A stretch of 64,000 nucleotides of DNA from DATJAJ01 sp035622335 (lineage in GTDB: Archaea > Thermoproteota > Nitrososphaeria > Nitrososphaerales > Gagatemarchaeaceae). The stretch's first letter is position 1. Each line of letters opens with the position of its first letter. Under the pieces are notes generated by a model that saw nothing but the letters and a program-made list of their open reading frames with translations, was not told where the DNA came from and did not search any database. The position numbers were made by a program, and so were the translations under genes. Positions 8,276 to 17,009 of this stretch are shown piece by piece. The DNA lies in contig DASPVO010000004.1 of the NCBI GenBank assembly GCA_035622335.1, positions 1-64,000 of the forward strand, given 5' to 3'.

Positions 8276-9740
8276 ACTCCACCCTGCTCCTCAACCATCC
8301 CAGGTCGCTGTCGTAGAGGCTCCTGATGTCGTCCAAACCATACTTCAGGAGCATCAAACGTTCGATTCCGGGCCCCCAAGCCAAGACCGGGACTCTAACC
8401 CCGAGCGGGACGGTGACTTCGGGCCTGAAGACTCCTGACCCTCCCAGCTCGATCCAATCCTTGACAATCTCAGAGTATCCCATGACTTGGAGTGAAGGCT
8501 CTGTGTAGGGGAAGAACGTTGGCCAGAGCTTGACACCCCTCATGCCCAACTTCTTGTAGAACTCCGTCAGAAAGCCCATCAGGTGGCGCACGCTCAAGCC
8601 CTCACCGACTATGATACCGTCCATTTGGTGAAACTCGGCGATGTGCTTGTAGTCGAGACTCTCGTTCCTGTAGACCTTGCTGACCGCGAAGACTCGCGCC
8701 TCTCTTTCTCCTGACTCGAAGAGAGAACGGACTGTGAGCACTGTGTTGTGGGTGCGAAGAACTAGTCTCCTTGCCTCTTCGGTGCTCCAAGCGTACCCCC
8801 AGCCCCTGCTCCCCGAGGCCCCTCCTTTCTCGTGAGTGGATGCGACTCTGTCCACCACGCCCTTTCGTTTCAGACCAGGTTCTCTGTATCCTGAGATGTA
8901 GAAGGTGTCTTGCATCTCTCTACCCGGATGGTCTTGCGGGATGAACAGGGCGTCGAAGTTCCAGAATGAGGGTTGGATGCTGTTCCCCTCGAGCTCGGTG
9001 AAACCCATGGAGAGGTAGACCTCCCTGACTTCGCGTATGAAGTCCCGGACTGGATGTCTTCTGCCCGGGTACAGCTTCGCTGCGGGTGCTTCGACGTCGA
9101 TGGGTCTAAGGGGTTTCCTCCAGCCGCCAGAAGCGAGAGCCTCGGGAGTCAGTCTGTCGAGGTATTCCTCCTGCGAGCCTAGCGCGGCCGAGTCGCCGGC
9201 GGCGGTCGTCCTGACCGAGACCGTAGAAACGGTCTCTTCCATCACGTAACCCCTCCTCATCAAGTCGTCGAGCAATCGCCTGCGCTCATTCGGAACCTCG
9301 ACTTCGCCAGCCCCCGCCGACAGAGACTCGATCAAGGCTTCTAGAGCCCTTGGCCCCGACGAGTCTGTCTGGGAGACAAACGGCTTGCCGTCCTTCGATT
9401 CGACGCGTATCCATCCGTTCGATCTGGCCCTGCCCAACGCGGCTGAAAATTCGTCCCCTGAACCGAACTTCTTCCTCAGCTCGTCGAAGCTGACCCCCCC
9501 ATTCTTCGACACCAGCCTAGACAGAAGGACCTCAGGAGGGGTCTCTTGCTTCACGACGAGCTTCCTTGAGGTAGCCTCTTTCGTTTCGACGAGGCTTTTC
9601 GAGCCGAGCCATGACAGAGACCTCCTCACCCTGTCTGGGGAGAGACCGCTCGAGTCGACAAGCTGTTGGAATGTCATCCATCCCCTCCCCCTCAACGTGG
9701 ACAGGACAGTTCGCTCTATGGGGTGTAATGGGTTGGGCAT
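8256..9740 (-). CDS. pheS: Phenylalanyl-tRNA synthetase alpha subunit
   Basis: Catalytic class II chain, 494 residues. The first 160 or so residues form winged-helix tRNA-binding domains (MTFQQLVDSSGLSPDRVRRSLSWLGSKSLV). The catalytic core begins at HPVRDFIREVREVYLSMGF. Motif 2 is seen in VYRNESLDYKHIAEFHQMDGI and motif 3 in LAWGPGIERLMLLKYGLDDIR; FRPEVTVPLG lines the Phe pocket. It follows trpS by 6 nt and overlaps pheT, giving a trpS-pheS-pheT operon. Confidence 0.97.
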   Translation of the reverse strand: MPNPLHPIERTVLSTLRGRGWMTFQQLVDSSGLSPDRVRRSLSWLGSKSLVETKEATSRKLVVKQETPPEVLLSRLVSKNGGVSFDELRKKFGSGDEFSAALGRARSNGWIRVESKDGKPFVSQTDSSGPRALEALIESLSAGAGEVEVPNERRRLLDDLMRRGYVMEETVSTVSVRTTAAGDSAALGSQEEYLDRLTPEALASGGWRKPLRPIDVEAPAAKLYPGRRHPVRDFIREVREVYLSMGFTELEGNSIQPSFWNFDALFIPQDHPGREMQDTFYISGYREPGLKRKGVVDRVASTHEKGGASGSRGWGYAWSTEEARRLVLRTHNTVLTVRSLFESGEREARVFAVSKVYRNESLDYKHIAEFHQMDGIIVGEGLSVRHLMGFLTEFYKKLGMRGVKLWPTFFPYTEPSLQVMGYSEIVKDWIELGGSGVFRPEVTVPLGVRVPVLAWGPGIERLMLLKYGLDDIRSLYDSDLGWLRSRVEFAGRRN

Positions 9741-9746
9741 GCTCCA

Positions 9747-10880
9747 TCACTTCTCAGGGGAAGTTCTCAGGTACTGCCTGCTCTTGACCAGGAGTTCGCG
9801 CGCGTCGCTCATGAGGGAGTCTCGTTTTTTCTGCTGCTCCTCCAGAGAGGCCTTCACAAGGGCCGCCGCCTCCTTCTTGCAGGGACCGCACATCCTGATC
9901 CCCTCTACGCACTCGTAGTGGACTCGGTTCACGTGGTCGTCGTCCGGGTCGAAGTGATAGCTGTAGAGTTCGAAGACGGGGCACTTGTCTGCCTCTCCCC
10001 CGAGGCGCCTTTGTTCCTCCTCTGTGGCACGTCCTCCGGTGAAGGCGGAAAGCACCTTCTTGCTGGCCAAGGAAGGCGGGTCTTCCAGCGTCAGAGAGGA
10101 AGACGCATCCCTCTTGGACATCTTGGTCTGCCCGTTCAGGCTCAGGCTCAGCCTGTGATAGATGGCGGAAGGGAGTATGAAACCGAAGTCGTCGTGATAC
10201 TTTGCCGCGAGGTCTCTGGCGAGCCTGATGTGGGGGTCCTGGTCTGCCCCCACCGGGACCAGGACGGGCTTTGCCCCTCCGAACTCAGGCAGCTGCGGCA
10301 TGAGTATGTCGCCTGCCTGCACGAGCGCAGAGAGGTAGAGGCCGATTGGCCTCTCGCCATAGATAGCCCTGAGCATGTTGTTGGTGACTCCACGGGAGAA
10401 GATGGCCGCGAACCTCATCACTCGCGCCTCTTCGCTCTGGAAGTAGACCACCGTCCTGTCCGGGTCTAGGCCCAGCGCCAGGGCGTCGGCGACGTTCTGG
10501 ACCGCGAGTTTGGCGCTGTCCTTGAAGGGAATGCCGTTGTCGCAATAGGCTTCGACGTCGGCGATCGCATAGTAGACGATCGCTTTCTTCGACAGCGACT
10601 GGAAGAAGATCATGTCATCGGCGGTCATCTTGTTCCCCAAGTGGAAAGACCCGGTCGGTTTGATACCGCTCATAATGGCGAAGCTCTTGTTGTTCGCCAC
10701 CGCGTCTAGAACTCTGGCCAGGTCGCGCTGCCCGAAATCGATCCTTCTCCTGATATGGCTGCTCAGCCGGGGAAACTTGGGCAGAATGGAGTCAATGGGC
10801 TCGATCCCGAACTCGGATTGGAGACGGCCGTAGTCCTTTATCGCAGATGCTCCCCAAGGATCGAGCTGGTCTCCCGGCAC
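9747..10880 (-). CDS. trpS: Tryptophanyl-tRNA synthetase
   Basis: Class I synthetase, 377 residues, of the archaeal/eukaryal type. The HIGH signature appears as PTGSFHLGNKMTADD and the KMSKS loop as KMSKRDASSS. The ADVEAYCDNG and VGADQDPHIRLARDLA segments are typical of archaeal TrpRS. A C-terminal cysteine pair (CEGIRMCGPCKKEA) is also present. It is the first gene of the trpS-pheS-pheT run. Confidence 0.97.
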   Translation of the reverse strand: MPGDQLDPWGASAIKDYGRLQSEFGIEPIDSILPKFPRLSSHIRRRIDFGQRDLARVLDAVANNKSFAIMSGIKPTGSFHLGNKMTADDMIFFQSLSKKAIVYYAIADVEAYCDNGIPFKDSAKLAVQNVADALALGLDPDRTVVYFQSEEARVMRFAAIFSRGVTNNMLRAIYGERPIGLYLSALVQAGDILMPQLPEFGGAKPVLVPVGADQDPHIRLARDLAAKYHDDFGFILPSAIYHRLSLSLNGQTKMSKRDASSSLTLEDPPSLASKKVLSAFTGGRATEEEQRRLGGEADKCPVFELYSYHFDPDDDHVNRVHYECVEGIRMCGPCKKEAAALVKASLEEQQKKRDSLMSDARELLVKSRQYLRTSPEK

Positions 10881-10938
10881 GGTTCAGTCGCCCGCTCGCC
10901 GGTGAATTAATCCCTTTCCGACCCAGGAGGCGATGGGG

Positions 10939-11415
10939 TCAACCTTTGGTCCCAACAAGTTCTCCTGACTCGTCTATCTCTCCGTTTCGTATGCGGCTTG
11001 ATGAGATCGGGGTCCCGTCTTCGGCTAGGACGTAATCGAGGACCACGACCTTGAGAGGAGGGAATCCTTTCTCCTCCCGAAGCTTGTTTGCTATTTCCAC
11101 GCGGGGCTCCGTCTCCGTGCTGACGACTATCGCCTCCACCTCTGGAGATGCGATACCAGGTCCGAAGTAGTCGTCCAGCTTGGAGATGCGGTACTCTCGC
11201 CCAGGAAAGTTCGTTCGGATGTACAGTTCCAGGGCTCGAACCCTTTCGGAGTAAGTTTGGTCTGGCGTCTTTCCCTCCCTCCTCACGAAGGAATCTGACG
11301 TGACGCCCACGACTACTCTCTCTCCGACTTCGAAGCTCTTTGAAATCAAAGCCTCGTGCCCCTTGTGAAGATGGTCGAAGGTACCCCCGGTGGCTACCGT
11401 TCTGAACTTCATCAT
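10939..11415 (-). CDS. coaD: Archaeal phosphopantetheine adenylyltransferase
   Basis: Nucleotidyltransferase making dephospho-CoA from 4'-phosphopantetheine. It has GTFDHLHKGHEALI (the T/HxGH ATP-binding motif) and the C-terminal ISSSRIR. The N-terminus is set at ATG 11415 (MMKFRTVATGGTFD). A longer frame to 11562 adds 49 residues unrelated to the family and crosses the divergent map promoter. An A/T-rich box around 11437-11449 sits at the right distance for a leaderless message. Confidence 0.92.
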   Translation of the reverse strand: MMKFRTVATGGTFDHLHKGHEALISKSFEVGERVVVGVTSDSFVRREGKTPDQTYSERVRALELYIRTNFPGREYRISKLDDYFGPGIASPEVEAIVVSTETEPRVEIANKLREEKGFPPLKVVVLDYVLAEDGTPISSSRIRNGEIDESGELVGTKG

Positions 11416-11494
11416 TCCAACCCTGGCAAGAGTATCAATTGAAATAATCCAGCGAGGCGGAGTCAAATGCCGCAATAAGAGTTGTGAGTCAGAA

Positions 11495-12382
11495 TTGGTC
11501 GCTCCAGAGCTGGTGAAGTCGGGAATGATAACGAGGGAAGTGAGGGCTTGGATCAAGGACAACGTGGAGCCCGGAGACGGATACCTGCAGACTTGCGAAT
11601 CCGTCGAGAAGGAGATCGTCGCGCGGGGCGGAGCCCCCGCCTTCCCGACGGGGATCGGCGTCGATGAAGTGACGGCACACTATTCACCACAGAAGGACGA
11701 CTCTTCCGTCTTCGACGAGAGGGACCTCATCAAGGTGGATTTCGGAGTCCAGGTTGACGGATATCTCACGGACACGTCGGTCACCCTGACTTACAATCCC
11801 GAGCACGAAGCACTGCTGGAGGCGGCCGAGAGGACGCTTTCGGTCGCTGTCGAGACCCTCAGGAAGGACACACGGACCGGCGAGATAGGACGGGCGGTCT
11901 CCCGGGAAGCGGCCAAGTACGGCTTTAGGACAATAGAGAACCTCACGGGGCACACGATTGAGAGGTACGTTGTGCACGCCGGGAAGAGCGTCCCCAACAT
12001 ATACACTCCTGGGGCCCAGCAGCTCAGGAAGGGGGAAGTGGTGGCCATCGAACCTTTCCTGACGTGGAAGAAGGCAGCCGGATACGTCGTAGACTCGACC
12101 CCTCAGACGATCTTTTCCCTTCTTCTGAGGAAGAACACGGGCAAACCAGACCTAGACGGTTTTGTCACAAGGATATGGGAAGAGAGGAAGACTCTGCCAT
12201 TCACTCCGAGATGGTACTCGGACGATTACGGGAGAGAAAAGCTCACGACCATTCTAGGCGAGCTTGTGAAGCGAAGGATAGTAAGGTCGTACCCCACGCT
12301 AGTGGAGGCTTCGGGCTGCCCGGTGGCTCAGTTCGAGCACACCATCGCCCTCGAGGACGACGGGATGCAGATCCTAACCTGA
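11495..12382 (+). CDS. map: Methionine aminopeptidase, type II
   Basis: Removes initiator methionine from nascent proteins. Metal ligands are visible in order: the first Asp in VDFGVQVDGYLTDTSV with the second Asp seven residues on in LTD, His in NLTGHTIERY, Glu in AIEPFL, and the final Glu in AQFEHTIAL. The C-terminal inserted helical domain (TPRWYSDDYGREKL) marks type II. The frame is open back to 11390, but the family begins shortly before the helix ELVKSGMITREVRAWIK. TTG 11495 is therefore preferred; ATG 11525 is an alternative. The start remains uncertain. Confidence 0.93.
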   Translation: MVAPELVKSGMITREVRAWIKDNVEPGDGYLQTCESVEKEIVARGGAPAFPTGIGVDEVTAHYSPQKDDSSVFDERDLIKVDFGVQVDGYLTDTSVTLTYNPEHEALLEAAERTLSVAVETLRKDTRTGEIGRAVSREAAKYGFRTIENLTGHTIERYVVHAGKSVPNIYTPGAQQLRKGEVVAIEPFLTWKKAAGYVVDSTPQTIFSLLLRKNTGKPDLDGFVTRIWEERKTLPFTPRWYSDDYGREKLTTILGELVKRRIVRSYPTLVEASGCPVAQFEHTIALEDDGMQILT

Positions 12383-12577
12383 AATCTTCGAGGCCTCGGC
12401 GTAGACGAGGCTAACCCTCGTAGGATTCCCGCACTTTGTGCACGGAACCGACTCCTTGGTTACGAAGTCCCCGACTTGAAAAGCACGCTTGGTCTTTTGC
12501 CCGCAGACGGGGCACTCCTCGATTGTGTAGACAAGTAGCTTTGACTTCTTGTCCGCGGTGGGGACTGAGCTCATCAT
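12374..12577 (-). CDS. Small archaeal zinc-ribbon protein
   Basis: A 67-residue protein with two CxxC knuckles (CPVCGQ and CTKCGNP) about 22 residues apart, forming a single zinc ribbon. It resembles conserved archaeal zinc-ribbon proteins of unknown role. Its ATG overlaps the stop of the DUF1512 gene by 4 nt (ATGA), so translation is probably coupled. The 3' end overlaps the convergent map gene by 9 nt. Confidence 0.82.
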   Translation of the reverse strand: MMSSVPTADKKSKLLVYTIEECPVCGQKTKRAFQVGDFVTKESVPCTKCGNPTRVSLVYAEASKISG

Positions 12578-13701
12578 TGGGCGACACCGAGTGTGTTACC
12601 GATGCCGGCGACCACCACGCTGTCACCCTCCTTCGTCTTCTCTTCGATGACCCGGTTGAGGACCTGGACCACCTTGTCAGAAGCTTCGGCAATCTCCTTC
12701 CTCATCACTGTAATCGCTTCCAGTATGCTCTGCTTCACGAGAATCGCGTAAAGCGGTACCTTCTGATTGGTTGCCACTTCCTCTATCTGGAACTTTTCCA
12801 CGCCGATACCGCCGATCGCTGCTCCAACACCCTCCGCAATCTCGCCCGTCTTCTCCCCTTCTAGCTTCAGCGCGGCGTCGATCATTATTATCGCACTCGG
12901 CTTCACTCCCATCTCCTCCACTATCTTCTTGATTCCGATCCCTGGCTGCCCCACATAACCCATCGGCCCCTCAGCCTTGAGGACGTACAGCGTCCTCCCC
13001 TTGTACTCAGTCGTCGCCATCACGGTGTCCTTGGCCACGATTCTCTTCTCCTTCCCGGCCATGAACCGCGACACGACCACGGGACCTATCCCGTCCCCGA
13101 CCGGCTCTCCGACCTTGAAGGAGTCTATGGCGTTGAGAAGCGCATCGGCTTCCTGAATGATCATCGGCATGATCATCTGAAGCTGAATCAGCGTGAAGTA
13201 TGAGTTGGTCTTCTTTCCGAGAAGATAGTAGTGTCTCACTATCTTGTGGATTATGTTCAGCGACGATGCGACTTCGAGTAGATTCTCCGAAATCGACAGT
13301 GTGACAGGGTTGTTGGGCGCGATCAGCGTCGCCACCTCTGCCCGCACACGGTCATTATTGGTGGAAACGACGTGGTCAATCTTTCCCACCAGGCCCTGTG
13401 GGTCGATGTCCACCGGCATGATGGTCACGTAGTCGAGGAACTGGTCGACCCTCTCCGTGGGGTCTTTCGGTGCCTTGCCTACGTTAATCAGGTAGTCTAT
13501 GGCTTCTTTTCTCGACTTGTCCTTCATCACCTTCAGCTTGTTGAGCCCACGGCCGATGTCGTTGAGCGCGAGATACACCTGGAGTCTCGTCGCGTACAAT
13601 GAGTAAACGAGGAAGAAACCGAACGTTCCGATGTACAGAAGTTCGCTTACTGTTCCAGAACCAAATCCCAAGCCTTGCAAGATAGAGCTAGTAGTAAGCA
13701 C
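12574..13701 (-). CDS. DUF1512 family membrane-anchored protein
   Basis: A 375-residue protein conserved in archaea (DUF1512). It has one N-terminal hydrophobic segment (about 19-36, ELLYIGTFGFFLVYSLYA), then a soluble domain with the glycine-rich GPMGYVGQPGIGIKKIVEEMG and the IIMIDAALKLEGEKTGEIAEGVGAAIGGIGVEKF stretch that typify the family. Biochemical function is unknown; the pattern suggests a cytoplasmic domain tethered to the membrane. It is coupled to the downstream zinc-ribbon gene. A TATA-like CATTTAAG lies at about 13736-13743. Confidence 0.88.
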   Translation of the reverse strand: MLTTSSILQGLGFGSGTVSELLYIGTFGFFLVYSLYATRLQVYLALNDIGRGLNKLKVMKDKSRKEAIDYLINVGKAPKDPTERVDQFLDYVTIMPVDIDPQGLVGKIDHVVSTNNDRVRAEVATLIAPNNPVTLSISENLLEVASSLNIIHKIVRHYYLLGKKTNSYFTLIQLQMIMPMIIQEADALLNAIDSFKVGEPVGDGIGPVVVSRFMAGKEKRIVAKDTVMATTEYKGRTLYVLKAEGPMGYVGQPGIGIKKIVEEMGVKPSAIIMIDAALKLEGEKTGEIAEGVGAAIGGIGVEKFQIEEVATNQKVPLYAILVKQSILEAITVMRKEIAEASDKVVQVLNRVIEEKTKEGDSVVVAGIGNTLGVAQ

Positions 13702-14119
13702 GGCGAAACGAATTCTCGCCAGCGGGAGGCCGAACTTAAATGTTCTGCTAAAATTGGGAGATTTGATTCAGACCAGATGAAGTTCCGCTCAAATTGATTG
13801 GGCGACCGAAGACCGACTCTTTCACTGTGTTTGAAACCCAGATTCAGAGTAGGTCGAAGTGCTCTGAGAGCCTTAGCGAGAAGGATGGCGACGTCGAGTG
13901 TTTTGAAAGTTGCCAGCATCAGGGCTTCGCAAGGGCTCTCGCACCTCACTAACACCCTGACGACACACGGTTTGACTTCTGGGGTCGGAAAGAGTCCAGG
14001 TCGGACCCGTGCGCTATGGCCGGCTGAGTTTGTCGACTCCGCCAAGGCGATTTAACTGTTTTGGGACGGTATCGCTATCCGTCGCCAGCCTAATATCGAA
14101 CGGCAAATGGACCGCAGCT
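13702..14119 (+). other. 418-bp intergenic region with inverted repeat
   Basis: No convincing gene. Frames on both strands are open (a minus-strand 132-codon frame, a plus-strand 85-codon frame), but neither resembles a known family. The notable element is an imperfect inverted repeat: 13867-13886 pairs with 13917-13940, including GAGAGCC with GGCTCTC and an inner TTAGCGA/CTTCGCAA part. This could fold into a long RNA hairpin. Promoters for the divergent DUF1512 and PEP-mutase-like genes also lie here. Confidence 0.4.
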
Positions 14120-14962
14120 GTGAAGTCGCAAATCGAAAAGGCGGACTTCTTCCGGTCGTTGCATCGAAGGGGCGACCCTTTCGTGCTCCCAAACTGCTGG
14201 GACGTGCCAAGCGCGAGAATCTTCGAGAACTCCGGGTTTCAGGCGATTGCTACTTCGAGTGCGGGTGTTATGGTTTCTCTCGGCTTTCCTGACGGTGAAG
14301 CCATTGGGCTTCCCGAATACTTGGCCGCCGTAGGCAGAATAGGTAAGGTTCTATCTCTACCTTTGAGCGTGGACATTGTCGGCGGATTCGGTTCTTCCCC
14401 GATTGATGTGGAACACTCGGTAAAGTACGTACTTGAACTGGGAGCCGTTGGTATAAACATCGAGGATCTCGATCACGAGACAGGAGCGCTTCGCAGTGCT
14501 AAGACTCAGGTCGAAAGAGTCAGAGCAGCGAAGACGGCGGGGGTGACGAAGGGGGTGCCGGTGGTCATCAACGCGAGAACAGACGCGCTCAGGGTGGGGG
14601 GAGGGGATGGAGACTCGAAGTTCGAAGACGCCGTCAGTAGAGCGACTGCCTACCGCGATGCAGGGGCAGACTGCGTTTATCCGATGGGGCTTACAGAAGC
14701 CAGCCCAATCAGGGAGTTCGTAAACCGTCTCTCCTTTCCCGTGAACGTAATGGTGAGGAAGGGGCTTCCGTCCTTGCCTGAACTCAAGCAGCTGGGAATC
14801 GCCAGGGTCAGCTTTGGGCCGGCTGCTTCCTATGCCGCCCTAGGACTTTTGAAACGGGCGTCAAAGGAGATCATGGAAAGGGGAACGTTCGAAACGTTGG
14901 TGGACGGCGCAATATCCTTTGATGAGTTGAACGACCTCGCCAGACCAAAGCCGACAGGATGA
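14120..14962 (+). CDS. Isocitrate lyase/PEP mutase family enzyme
   Basis: A 280-residue TIM-barrel protein of the ICL/PEP mutase superfamily (often annotated carboxyvinyl-carboxyphosphonate phosphorylmutase). It shows the substrate-site start FVLPNCWDVPSARIFENSGF, the second-strand DIVGGFG, the Mg-binding INIEDLDHE, and VVINARTDAL. The KKCGH loop of true isocitrate lyases is absent, so it is more likely a 2,3-dimethylmalate- or methylisocitrate-lyase-like or oxaloacetate-hydrolase-type enzyme. GTG 14120 is chosen because the family begins right before QIEKADFFRSLH; upstream in-frame sequence is not conserved. Confidence 0.85.
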   Translation: MKSQIEKADFFRSLHRRGDPFVLPNCWDVPSARIFENSGFQAIATSSAGVMVSLGFPDGEAIGLPEYLAAVGRIGKVLSLPLSVDIVGGFGSSPIDVEHSVKYVLELGAVGINIEDLDHETGALRSAKTQVERVRAAKTAGVTKGVPVVINARTDALRVGGGDGDSKFEDAVSRATAYRDAGADCVYPMGLTEASPIREFVNRLSFPVNVMVRKGLPSLPELKQLGIARVSFGPAASYAALGLLKRASKEIMERGTFETLVDGAISFDELNDLARPKPTG

Positions 14963-15028
14963 GTTGGTTACAGCGACGGCGATAAATCGAAACAAGGCAA
15001 ATATAGACGAGATGGCTCGCCGCGCCAC

Positions 15029-15304
15029 ATGCAAAGACGCCTAATGGAGATACTGGCGTGCCCCATAGACAAGCATCATCCTCTGGAGTTGTTGGAGTTT
15101 GCAACCAGCGGTGATGTAATCGTCGAAGGACTCATCACTTGCAGCCAGTGTGGCAGGTACTATCCTGTCTCTGAAGAGATACCGGTCATGCTCCCTGACA
15201 GCCTGAGGAACAGGAAAGAGGACATCTCATTCCTGGAAAAGTGGAAAGATAGAATACCGGCTTCGGTGCTCAGCCAAGGAAAGCCGTGGTCTCTTGGGAC
15301 CTAG
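15029..15304 (+). CDS. Trm112-like zinc protein
   Basis: A 91-residue protein with MEILACPIDKHHPLELLE, then CSQCGRYYPVSEEIPVMLPD, the typical Trm112p-like fold. Such proteins activate several tRNA, rRNA and release-factor methyltransferases as small subunits. The first cysteine pair is reduced to a single Cys (ACPIDK) with a following His pair, as in several archaeal homologues. ATG 15029 sits about 27 nt after an A/T-rich box (AAATATAGA). It overlaps the convergent DUF1614 gene by 4 nt. Confidence 0.88.
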   Translation: MQRRLMEILACPIDKHHPLELLEFATSGDVIVEGLITCSQCGRYYPVSEEIPVMLPDSLRNRKEDISFLEKWKDRIPASVLSQGKPWSLGT

Positions 15305-15987
15305 GCGATCAGAGCCGCTATAATCCCAGTCAGAAAGACACCATCGAACGTGCCCGCCCCTCCTATGCTCATCAAGGCGGCTCCGGAGCGATAGACCCGC
15401 CTCATGTTGGAGAGGTCCGCTCCGATGAGAGCCCCCAGGGTCCCCGCGACGTACGCCACGACGCCCGCGGATCCCTCAGCTAGCAAGAACGCCGCCACCG
15501 CTGCAAAGATGGGTGGCAAAAGAGCGGGCGTGACGACTCCGACCCCGGGTACCTGCTTTGCCACTGCATGAACCAGGACAGAAGTAACCGCGGTCGCGAC
15601 GACGAACTGGAGGATTAATCCATGATGCGTTGCGATGAGGTATGACGACGCGAGGATGGGGATGACAGCCCCTCCGACGTTTATCGCGACCGTCGTGGAC
15701 ACTCTTGCCTCTTCATAGTATGGTATCCTGTATGTTACCCAGAACGCCTGGACTTCTCTGACCCTTGGCACGGCCACCTCTCCGCTCGAACGCCACAGTG
15801 GAATGTTCACCATGCTGCCGATGAGCGTCCCTGAGAGTATGAGCGCAAACTGCAGGCGTGTGAACCCAATCTTCTCGAAGGCGGCCTCGGTCACCAGCAG
15901 GAAGATCAGAGCGACCACCACGATGAGCAGGAGGGCGAGAAACGCAACGAAGCTGCGTTTGTGGGTCTCGACGAAGATTCCGCTCAA
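15301..15987 (-). CDS. DUF1614 membrane protein
   Basis: A 228-residue integral membrane protein with about six to seven hydrophobic helices. Family signs are the NIPLWRSSGEV-like segment after the second helix, the NVGGAVIPILASSYL helix, and the glycine-rich C-terminus LIGADLSNMRRVYRSGAALMSIGGAGTFDGVFLTGIIAALIA. DUF1614 occurs in archaea and bacteria without an assigned role. It stands alone on this strand, with a TTAATTGA element at about 16010-16018 as possible promoter. Confidence 0.88.
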   Translation of the reverse strand: MSGIFVETHKRSFVAFLALLLIVVVALIFLLVTEAAFEKIGFTRLQFALILSGTLIGSMVNIPLWRSSGEVAVPRVREVQAFWVTYRIPYYEEARVSTTVAINVGGAVIPILASSYLIATHHGLILQFVVATAVTSVLVHAVAKQVPGVGVVTPALLPPIFAAVAAFLLAEGSAGVVAYVAGTLGALIGADLSNMRRVYRSGAALMSIGGAGTFDGVFLTGIIAALIA

Positions 15988-16196
15988 GCGGCCTTCCGGC
16001 TTCGGACCATTAATTGAGCGTATCCGAAGAGACCGCGAAGACGCACCAACTGCGGAACGGGAACGAACTCATCGACATTCTTATACCATCAGAGCCAAAC
16101 GCCGTTTCGAGGGAGATGAGCGCGGGGCTCGGGGCACGGGTCGGAGCTGGGCCTGCCCTACGACCCCCCATTCGAAGGCGTCTCACCTTCCCGGTT

Positions 16197-16334
16197 GGGG
16201 GCGTAGCCCAGCCAGGCAGGGCGACAGGCTCCAGTGGTCAAACAAAACGTTTGATGACACAGCAGCGTGGATGATTAGGCATTGGAGCTGCGTAAGAAAC
16301 CTGTAGACCGCCGGTTCAAATCCGGCCGTCCCCA
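16197..16334 (+). tRNA. tRNA-Trp (CCA) with ~64-nt intron
   Basis: Acceptor stem GGGGGCG (16197-16203) pairs with CGTCCCC (16327-16333), the D stem is GCCC/GGGC, the anticodon stem ACAGG (16224-16228) pairs with CCTGT (16300-16304), and the T arm is GCCGG-TTCAAAT-CCGGC. The loop begins CTCCAG with anticodon CCA. About 64 nt interrupt it at 37/38 (roughly 16235-16298). A CTCC/GGAG helix (16229-16232 with 16284-16287) can form the core of a splice motif, but the 3' bulge is too large for a standard motif, so the exact 3' site is unresolved. No CCA end is encoded. Confidence 0.9.
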
Positions 16335-16343
16335 CTCTTAGTT

Positions 16344-16913
16344 TCAGCGAACGTCGGCCGAGATCATGTCGATCTTGGTTACTATCCCGGCGATTTCTTC
16401 GCCGGACGTAACAAGCACGGCTGGGACGAATTCAAAGAGGGAGTACAGAGCGTCGACGGGGGTCTCAGCGTCGACTATGGGGAAGCTCGCTTCGGCCAGC
16501 TTTGACACCGGAGTCGCCAAGAGTTCCTTAGGTTGTGCGGCACCGCTCAGCAGCAGGACGATTCTAGCTTCGGAGAGCGATCCCAGCACCTTCTGTCCCG
16601 AATAGATCGGGACCTGGGAGATGCCCCTCTCACGCAGCAGATTGATGCATTCAGCCAAGGTGCTGCTCGACTGAATCGAGAGCACTGGCTTCGACATGAT
16701 GTCCGAAGCCTTCCTGCCTTCCGACTGTATGTGAGAGCGAAGAGTCTCTGACACCGCTTTCATGGTTGCGAAGGATGGGTCCACGTGCCCCGACTCCAGC
16801 TTCGCGATGAGAGATTGGCTCACGTTCGACGCGCGAGCAAGCTCGGCCTGCGTCATCCCCAGGCGAACGCGAATTCTCTTGAGCTGCTTGGGGTCGATTA
16901 GAGGTACTGACAC
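16344..16913 (-). CDS. HTH-XRE regulator with CBS-domain pair
   Basis: A 189-residue archaeal regulator. The N-terminal Cro/C1-type helix-turn-helix is LKRIRVRLGMTQAELARASNVSQSLIAKLESG (about 10-41). Two CBS motifs follow, from about 70 (IMSKPVLSIQSSSTLAECINLLRERGISQVPI) and 130 (TPVSKLAEASFPIVDAETPVDALYSLFEFVPAVLV). CBS pairs usually sense adenine nucleotides or S-adenosylmethionine, so a metabolite-sensing transcription regulator is likely. The target is unknown. It lies between tRNA-Trp and aIF1A. Confidence 0.9.
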   Translation of the reverse strand: MSVPLIDPKQLKRIRVRLGMTQAELARASNVSQSLIAKLESGHVDPSFATMKAVSETLRSHIQSEGRKASDIMSKPVLSIQSSSTLAECINLLRERGISQVPIYSGQKVLGSLSEARIVLLLSGAAQPKELLATPVSKLAEASFPIVDAETPVDALYSLFEFVPAVLVTSGEEIAGIVTKIDMISADVR

Positions 16914-17009
16914 GGCGAGCCCGCAGGATATTCGGATATGAATCTTGCGCCCTAGAAAAGATTCCTACTCTCGTTCATCTATAGAACCCGGCTTTCGTCC
17001 TCGGTTCGG

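Noticed and set aside
13647..14055. Opposed 132- and 85-codon ORFs in the DUF1512/PEP-mutase gap
   Set aside because: No known family, they overlap each other and promoter sequence; kept only as an unexplained intergenic region.
16252..16292. Complete box C/D guide RNA inside the tRNA-Trp intron
   Set aside because: C-like boxes are present but no CTGA D or D' box at proper spacing; not called as a feature, only flagged.
16014..16306. Plus-strand ORFs running into tRNA-Trp
   Set aside because: They read through the tRNA and its intron; no homology.
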